A stretch of 64,000 nucleotides of DNA from Streptomyces yangpuensis (GTDB lineage Bacteria; Actinomycetota; Actinomycetes; Streptomycetales; Streptomycetaceae), in assembly GCF_001005295.1 (NCBI RefSeq), contig NZ_LBMK01000002.1:1209545-1273544 (forward strand). The letters are read 5' to 3'. The notes below the pieces were generated by a model. That model had not been told where the DNA came from and did no database searches. It saw only the letters and a list, made by a program, of their open reading frames with translations. This document shows positions 60,078-64,000 of this stretch, one piece after another. The translations under genes were made by a program, and so were the position numbers. Each line of letters begins with the position of its first letter. Position 1 is the first letter of the stretch.

Positions 60078-61054
60078 GCCCGACCGTGGAGGGCCCCACA
60101 CACGCGTCCGCACAGACTGCGATGTCCGCACCGGTCTCGGCGGCCTACAGCTACTGCGAGGCCGTCACCGGCGCGCAGGCGCGCAACTTCGCGTACGGCA
60201 TCCGGCTGCTGCCCACCGACAAGCGCCATGCGATGTCCGCGCTCTACGCCTTCTCCCGCCGAGTCGACGACATCGGCGACGGCACGCTGCCCGCCGGGGC
60301 CAAGCTCGCGCGCCTGGAGGAGACCCGGGCCGTCCTCGCACGGATCCGGGCCGGCGAGGTCGACGAGGACGACACCGACCCGGTCGCCGTCGCGCTGGCG
60401 CACGCCGCCCGCCGCTTCCCGATCCCGCTCGGGGGCCTCGACGAACTCATCGACGGCGTACTGATGGACGTTCGCGGCGAGACGTACGAGACCTGGGACG
60501 ACCTCAAGATCTACTGCCGCTGCGTGGCAGGTGCCATCGGACGGCTCTCGCTCGGCGTCTTCGGCACGGTGAACGCACCGGGCCGGGGCGCGCCCGAGGC
60601 CGCGCGCGCCGCCGAGTACGCCGACACCCTCGGTCTCGCCCTGCAACTCACCAACATCCTCCGCGACGTTCGCGAGGACGCGGGCAACGGCCGCACCTAC
60701 CTGCCCGCCGAGGACCTCGCCAAGTTCGGCTGCTCGGAAGGGTTCCAGGCCGGCCGGCTGTCCGCCGGAGCCGACTTCGCCGGACTGGTCCACCACGAAG
60801 TCCGGCGCGCCCGCACCCTGTTCGCCGAGGGCTACCGGCTGCTGCCGATGCTCGACCGGCGCAGCGGCGCCTGCGTGGCCGCCATGGCCGGCATCTACCG
60901 GCGCCTCCTCGACCGCATCGAGCGGGAGCCGGAGGCGGTCCTGCGCGGCCGGGTCTCGCTGCCGCCGCACGAGAAGGCGTACGTCGCCGTGCGCGGCCTG
61001 TCCGGCCTCGACGCCCGCACCGTCACCCGGCAGGCCGTCCGGAGGCGGATGTGA
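60074..61054 (+). CDS. hpnD: presqualene diphosphate synthase HpnD
   Basis: A 326-residue trans-isoprenyl synthase. RVDDIGDGTLPAG is the first Asp-rich motif; LTNILRDVREDAGNGRTYLP the second. It condenses two farnesyl diphosphates to presqualene diphosphate, the substrate of HpnC. GTG at 60074 lies in the hpnC stop context. Its own TGA overlaps the GTG of the next short ORF (GTGA). Assignment to HpnD rather than HpnC rests on order and on similarity to phytoene-synthase-like HpnD. Confidence 0.95.
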   Translation: MSPTVEGPTHASAQTAMSAPVSAAYSYCEAVTGAQARNFAYGIRLLPTDKRHAMSALYAFSRRVDDIGDGTLPAGAKLARLEETRAVLARIRAGEVDEDDTDPVAVALAHAARRFPIPLGGLDELIDGVLMDVRGETYETWDDLKIYCRCVAGAIGRLSLGVFGTVNAPGRGAPEAARAAEYADTLGLALQLTNILRDVREDAGNGRTYLPAEDLAKFGCSEGFQAGRLSAGADFAGLVHHEVRRARTLFAEGYRLLPMLDRRSGACVAAMAGIYRRLLDRIEREPEAVLRGRVSLPPHEKAYVAVRGLSGLDARTVTRQAVRRRM

Positions 61055-61278
61055 CGCCCCCGACGAAGGCGGCCCCGCCACGCGCCGCCGCGCCCGGCGT
61101 TCACCCGGCGTGCGCCCGCGGCGCCCGGCGTACGGGCCCGGCGCGCCGCCCCGGGCATGCGCCGGGTCGGGCAACCATGCCGACGGCGGGCGCGTCTCTT
61201 CCCGCGGACCGCGGCCGGGCCGCGCGGAACCCGCAGGCCGGCCCGGAGGGCGAGCGCACCACGGGGGAGGGCGCATGA
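61051..61278 (+). CDS. 75-residue protein between hpnD and hpnE (possibly DUF6380-like)
   Basis: GTG at 61051 overlaps the hpnD stop (GTGA), and the frame ends in TGA at 61276-61278, overlapping the hpnE ATG (ATGA). It fills the otherwise unexplained 220 bases between hpnD and hpnE. The product is Arg/Ala/Pro-rich; its last third is MPTAGASLPADRGRAARNPQ, AGPEGERTTGEGA. From memory Streptomyces hopanoid operons carry a tiny DUF6380 gene at this place with a similar end. A shorter version starting at ATG 61177 (33 residues) is also possible. Role unknown, perhaps only translational coupling. Confidence 0.6.
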   Translation: MTPPTKAAPPRAAAPGVHPACARGARRTGPARRPGHAPGRATMPTAGASLPADRGRAARNPQAGPEGERTTGEGA

Positions 61279-62654
61279 CGGGCACCGACCAGCACGCCGT
61301 CGTCGTCGGCGGCGGACTCGCAGGGGTCACGACCGCCCTCGAACTCGCCGACGCCGGACTCCGCGTCACCCTGCTCGAAGGCCGCCCCCGGCTCGGCGGG
61401 CTCGCCTTCTCCTTCAAGCGCGGCGACCTCCACGTCGACAACGGCCAGCACGTCTACCTGCGCTGCTGCACCGCCTACCGGTGGTTCCTCGACCGCGTCG
61501 ACGGCGCCGCCCTCGCCCCGCTCCAGGACCGGCTCGACGTACCCGTCCTCGACGTCGCCCACCCCCGCGGGCCGCGCCTGGGACGGCTGCGCCGCGGCGC
61601 CCTGCCCGTCCCCCTGCACCTCGCCGGAGCCCTGGCCCGCTACCCGCACATGTCCCTCGCCGAGCGCGCGAGCGTCGCCCGCGCCGCCCTCGCCCTGCGC
61701 CGCCTCGACCCGGCGGACCCGGCGCTGGACGGCCTGGACTTCGCCACCTGGCTCGGCCGCTACGGACAGTCCGCCCGCACCATCGAGGCCCTGTGGGACC
61801 TCGTCGGCATCGCCACCCTCAACGCCACCGCCGCGCACTCCTCGCTCGGCCTGGCCGCCATGGTCTTCAGGACCGGCCTGCTCTCCGACAAGAGCGCGGC
61901 CGACATCGGCTGGGCCCACGTACCGCTCGGCGACCTGCACGACACCCTCACCCGCAAGCAGCTCGACGCGGCCGGGGTACGGACCGAACTGCGCACCCGC
62001 GTCACCGCCGTCACCCGCACCCCCGAAGGGACCTGGCGCGTCGACACCGAGCGGGAGTCGCTCGAAGCGGGCACCGTCGTCCTCGCCGTACCGCAGCGCG
62101 AGGCGCACGGGCTGCTGCCCGCCGGCGCCCTCGCCGACCCCGACAAACTGCTCGACATCGGCACCGCACCGATCCTGAACGTCCATGTCGTCTACGACCG
62201 CAAGGTGCTCAAGCAGCCCTTCTTCGCCGCACTCGGATCCCCCGTGCAGTGGGTCTTCGACCGCACCGACTCCTCCGGACTCCCTGACGGCGGCCAGTAC
62301 CTGGCGCTGTCCCAGTCCGCCGCCCAGGACGACATCGACGAGCCCGTCTCGGTGCTGCGCGCCAAGTACCTGCCCGAGCTGGAACGGCTGCTGCCCGCCG
62401 CTCGCGCCGCCAAGGTACGGGACTTCTTCGTCACCCGGGAGCGGACGGCGACCTTCGCACCCACCCCCGGCGTCGGCCGGCTGCGCCCCGGGGCGCGGAC
62501 CGACACGCCGGGGCTCTACCTGGCCGGTGCGTGGACTGCCACGGGTTGGCCCGCGACCATGGAGGGCGCCGTCCGGAGCGGACTGAGCGCGGCGCAGGCC
62601 GCACTCGCCGCACTCGGCCGCCACCGCGAACACCCTCTGCAGGAGGCGGCATGA
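61275..62654 (+). CDS. hpnE: hydroxysqualene dehydroxylase HpnE
   Basis: A 459-residue FAD-dependent amine-oxidase-like enzyme. GGGLAG at residues 12-17 binds FAD, with RPRLGGLAFSFKRGDLHVDN and the C-terminal GLYLAGAWTATGWPATMEGAV. HpnE reductively removes the hydroxyl of hydroxysqualene to give squalene. ATG at 61275 was chosen because it follows GGGGAGGG and overlaps the stop of the short ORF. It in turn overlaps the polyprenyl synthase start by four bases. Confidence 0.95.
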   Translation: MTGTDQHAVVVGGGLAGVTTALELADAGLRVTLLEGRPRLGGLAFSFKRGDLHVDNGQHVYLRCCTAYRWFLDRVDGAALAPLQDRLDVPVLDVAHPRGPRLGRLRRGALPVPLHLAGALARYPHMSLAERASVARAALALRRLDPADPALDGLDFATWLGRYGQSARTIEALWDLVGIATLNATAAHSSLGLAAMVFRTGLLSDKSAADIGWAHVPLGDLHDTLTRKQLDAAGVRTELRTRVTAVTRTPEGTWRVDTERESLEAGTVVLAVPQREAHGLLPAGALADPDKLLDIGTAPILNVHVVYDRKVLKQPFFAALGSPVQWVFDRTDSSGLPDGGQYLALSQSAAQDDIDEPVSVLRAKYLPELERLLPAARAAKVRDFFVTRERTATFAPTPGVGRLRPGARTDTPGLYLAGAWTATGWPATMEGAVRSGLSAAQAALAALGRHREHPLQEAA

Positions 62655-63820
62655 CGACCACCACCACCGGCACCACCAGCACCACGAGCACAGCACGTAC
62701 AGGAACAAGAGGAGAGCCAGTGAACCCGGGGAACCCGGCTGTCGAGAACACGGATGCCACTGTGGGCGCAGCCGGAAGGGGAGCGGAGAAGGCGGACACC
62801 GTCGCCCTCCTGGAGCGCGGCCGGACGATGTCGACCCCCGCGCTCCGCGCGGCCGTCGACCGGCTCGCCGCACCCATGGACACCGTCGCCGCCTACCACT
62901 TCGGCTGGATCGACGCCCAGGGCAACGCCGCCGACGGTGACGGCGGCAAGGCCGTGCGCCCCGCCCTCGCCCTGCTCTCCGCCGAGGCCGCGGGCGCCGC
63001 ACCGGAGGTCGGCATCCCCGGCGCCGTCGCCGTGGAACTCGTGCACAACTTCTCGCTGCTCCACGACGACCTGATGGACGGCGACGAGCAGCGCCGCCAC
63101 CGCGACACCGTCTGGAAGGTCCACGGACCGGCCCTCGCCATCCTGGTCGGCGACGCCCTCTTCGCCCTCGCCAACGAGGTCCTGCTGGAACTCGGCACCG
63201 TCGAGGCGGGCCGCGCCACGCGCCGCCTGACCACCGCCAGCCGCAAGCTCATCGACGGCCAGGCGCAGGACATCTCCTACGAGCACCGCGAGCGCGTCAG
63301 CGTCGAGGAGTGCCTGGAGATGGAGGGCAACAAGACCGGCGCCCTGCTCGCCTGCGCCGTCTCCATCGGCGCCGTGCTCGGCGGCGCCGACGACCGTACG
63401 GCCGACAAGCTGGAGGAGTACGGCTACCACCTCGGCCTCGCCTTCCAGGCCGTCGACGACCTCCTCGGCATCTGGGGCGACCCGGAGTCCACCGGCAAGC
63501 AGACCTGGAGCGACCTGCGCCAGCGCAAGAAGTCCCTCCCGGTGGTCGCCGCCCTCGCCGCCGGCGGCCCGGCCTCCGAGCGGCTCGCCGAACTGCTCGC
63601 CGCCGACGCCAAGAGCAGCGACTTCGAGAACTTCTCCGAGGAGGAGTTCGCGGCCCGCGCCGCCCTCATCGAGGAGGCCGGCGGCCGCCAGTGGACCGCG
63701 GACGAGGCGCGCCGCCAGCACGCCGTCGCGATCCGGGCCCTGGACGACGTCGACATGCCGCAGCGGGTGCGCGAACAGCTCGTGGACCTCGCCGACTTCG
63801 TCGTCGTACGCAAGAGGTGA
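62651..63820 (+). CDS. polyprenyl (farnesyl-type) diphosphate synthase
   Basis: A 389-residue trans-prenyltransferase. FSLLHDDLMDGDEQRRH is the first Asp-rich motif (DDLMD); AFQAVDDLLGIWGD the second. It would supply farnesyl diphosphate to HpnD. Start ATG at 62651 overlaps the hpnE stop and has AGGAGG; it gives a Thr/Ser-rich 23-residue start. A GTG at 62720, with GAGGAGA, is an equally good alternative and would remove that stretch. Cytosolic. Confidence 0.93.
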   Translation: MTTTTTGTTSTTSTARTGTRGEPVNPGNPAVENTDATVGAAGRGAEKADTVALLERGRTMSTPALRAAVDRLAAPMDTVAAYHFGWIDAQGNAADGDGGKAVRPALALLSAEAAGAAPEVGIPGAVAVELVHNFSLLHDDLMDGDEQRRHRDTVWKVHGPALAILVGDALFALANEVLLELGTVEAGRATRRLTTASRKLIDGQAQDISYEHRERVSVEECLEMEGNKTGALLACAVSIGAVLGGADDRTADKLEEYGYHLGLAFQAVDDLLGIWGDPESTGKQTWSDLRQRKKSLPVVAALAAGGPASERLAELLAADAKSSDFENFSEEEFAARAALIEEAGGRQWTADEARRQHAVAIRALDDVDMPQRVREQLVDLADFVVVRKR

Positions 63821-63940
63821 CCGCCACCCGGCAGCGGATATGAATCGCGAGTCGCCGGCCGGCGCCGCCACCTGAGCGTGGCGCGCACCGGCCGACGGCG
63901 GACCCCAGCACAGCACAGGACACTGTTCTAAGGGGAAGCC

Positions 63941-64000
63941 ATGACAGCGACGACCGACGGCAGCGCGGAGAGCGCCGGCGCCGGCAGCGAATCCACCCCG
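63941..64000 (+). CDS. shc: squalene-hopene cyclase, N-terminal fragment
   Basis: ATG at 63941 with AGGGGAAGCC upstream opens MTATTDGSAESAGAGSESTP and runs off the window. The start is low-complexity and carries no motif. The identity rests on position after hpnC-hpnD-hpnE-prenyl synthase and on the typical Streptomyces Shc beginning (MTATTDGS, recalled). Shc would fold squalene into hopene at the membrane. Confidence 0.8.
   Translation, partial: MTATTDGSAESAGAGSESTP

Overview
The window is high-GC actinobacterial chromosome, almost certainly Streptomyces. The evidence is a WhiB-like protein, an SsgA-like sporulation protein, DUF397/XRE pairs, a type VII secretion-type operon, rare TTA codons, many GTG starts with four-base overlaps, and a hopanoid (hpnC-hpnD-hpnE-shc) cluster at the right edge. 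The order SCO6745-family gene, idi, CDP-alcohol phosphotransferase cluster, hopanoid genes resembles the SCO6745-SCO6764 neighbourhood of S. coelicolor (recalled, not searched). No rRNA, tRNA or CRISPR array was seen. One probable insertion-sequence fragment lies at the left edge.

Layout. 0-6.7 kb: a possible IS701-type transposase start, an XRE-cupin regulator with a NUDIX hydrolase divergent from a thioredoxin-reductase-like protein, an FAD oxidoreductase, a divergent end-joining pair (ATP-dependent ligase and LigD-type polymerase), and a WhiB-like protein. 6.7-10.5 kb: a four-gene minus-strand operon with WXG100-type and T7SS-type proteins, then an acyl-ACP desaturase with a large dyad operator. 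10.5-20 kb: an XRE/DUF397 pair, an ABC-F ATPase, an SsgA-like protein, secreted proteins, endonuclease V and a saccharopine-dehydrogenase-like protein. 20-31 kb: a five-gene acyl-CoA degradation operon (CoA-transferase, F420-type oxidoreductase, acyl-CoA dehydrogenase, thiolase, FadB-like enzyme), then a maltokinase-cap-like protein, an SRPBCC protein, a MerR regulator and an acyl-CoA synthetase.

31.5-34.7 kb is an accessory-looking island: an XRE regulator, an HFCD-type flavoprotein and four small unknown genes, one of them a 51-residue Cys/His gene. 34.8-50.4 kb holds secreted hydrolases, an MpaB-like protein, Tex, an ImmA/IrrE peptidase with a MAB_1171c-type membrane protein and an SDR enzyme, a second ABC-F protein, several metabolic enzymes, an anti-sigma-type ATPase and isopentenyl-diphosphate isomerase.

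The most interesting block is 51.7-58.8 kb. Seven tightly coupled genes encode a fused CDP-alcohol phosphotransferase (probably using a CTG start), a nucleotidyltransferase, a glycerol-1-phosphate-dehydrogenase-like enzyme, a second CDP-alcohol phosphotransferase lacking one signature aspartate, a family 2 glycosyltransferase and a TagG/TagH-type ABC exporter. Together they look like a pathway that makes a nucleotide-activated polyol phosphate, builds a glycopolymer or phosphoglycolipid, and exports it. The hopanoid cluster follows: squalene synthesis by HpnC, HpnD and HpnE, a short coupled ORF between hpnD and hpnE, a polyprenyl synthase, and the start of squalene-hopene cyclase.
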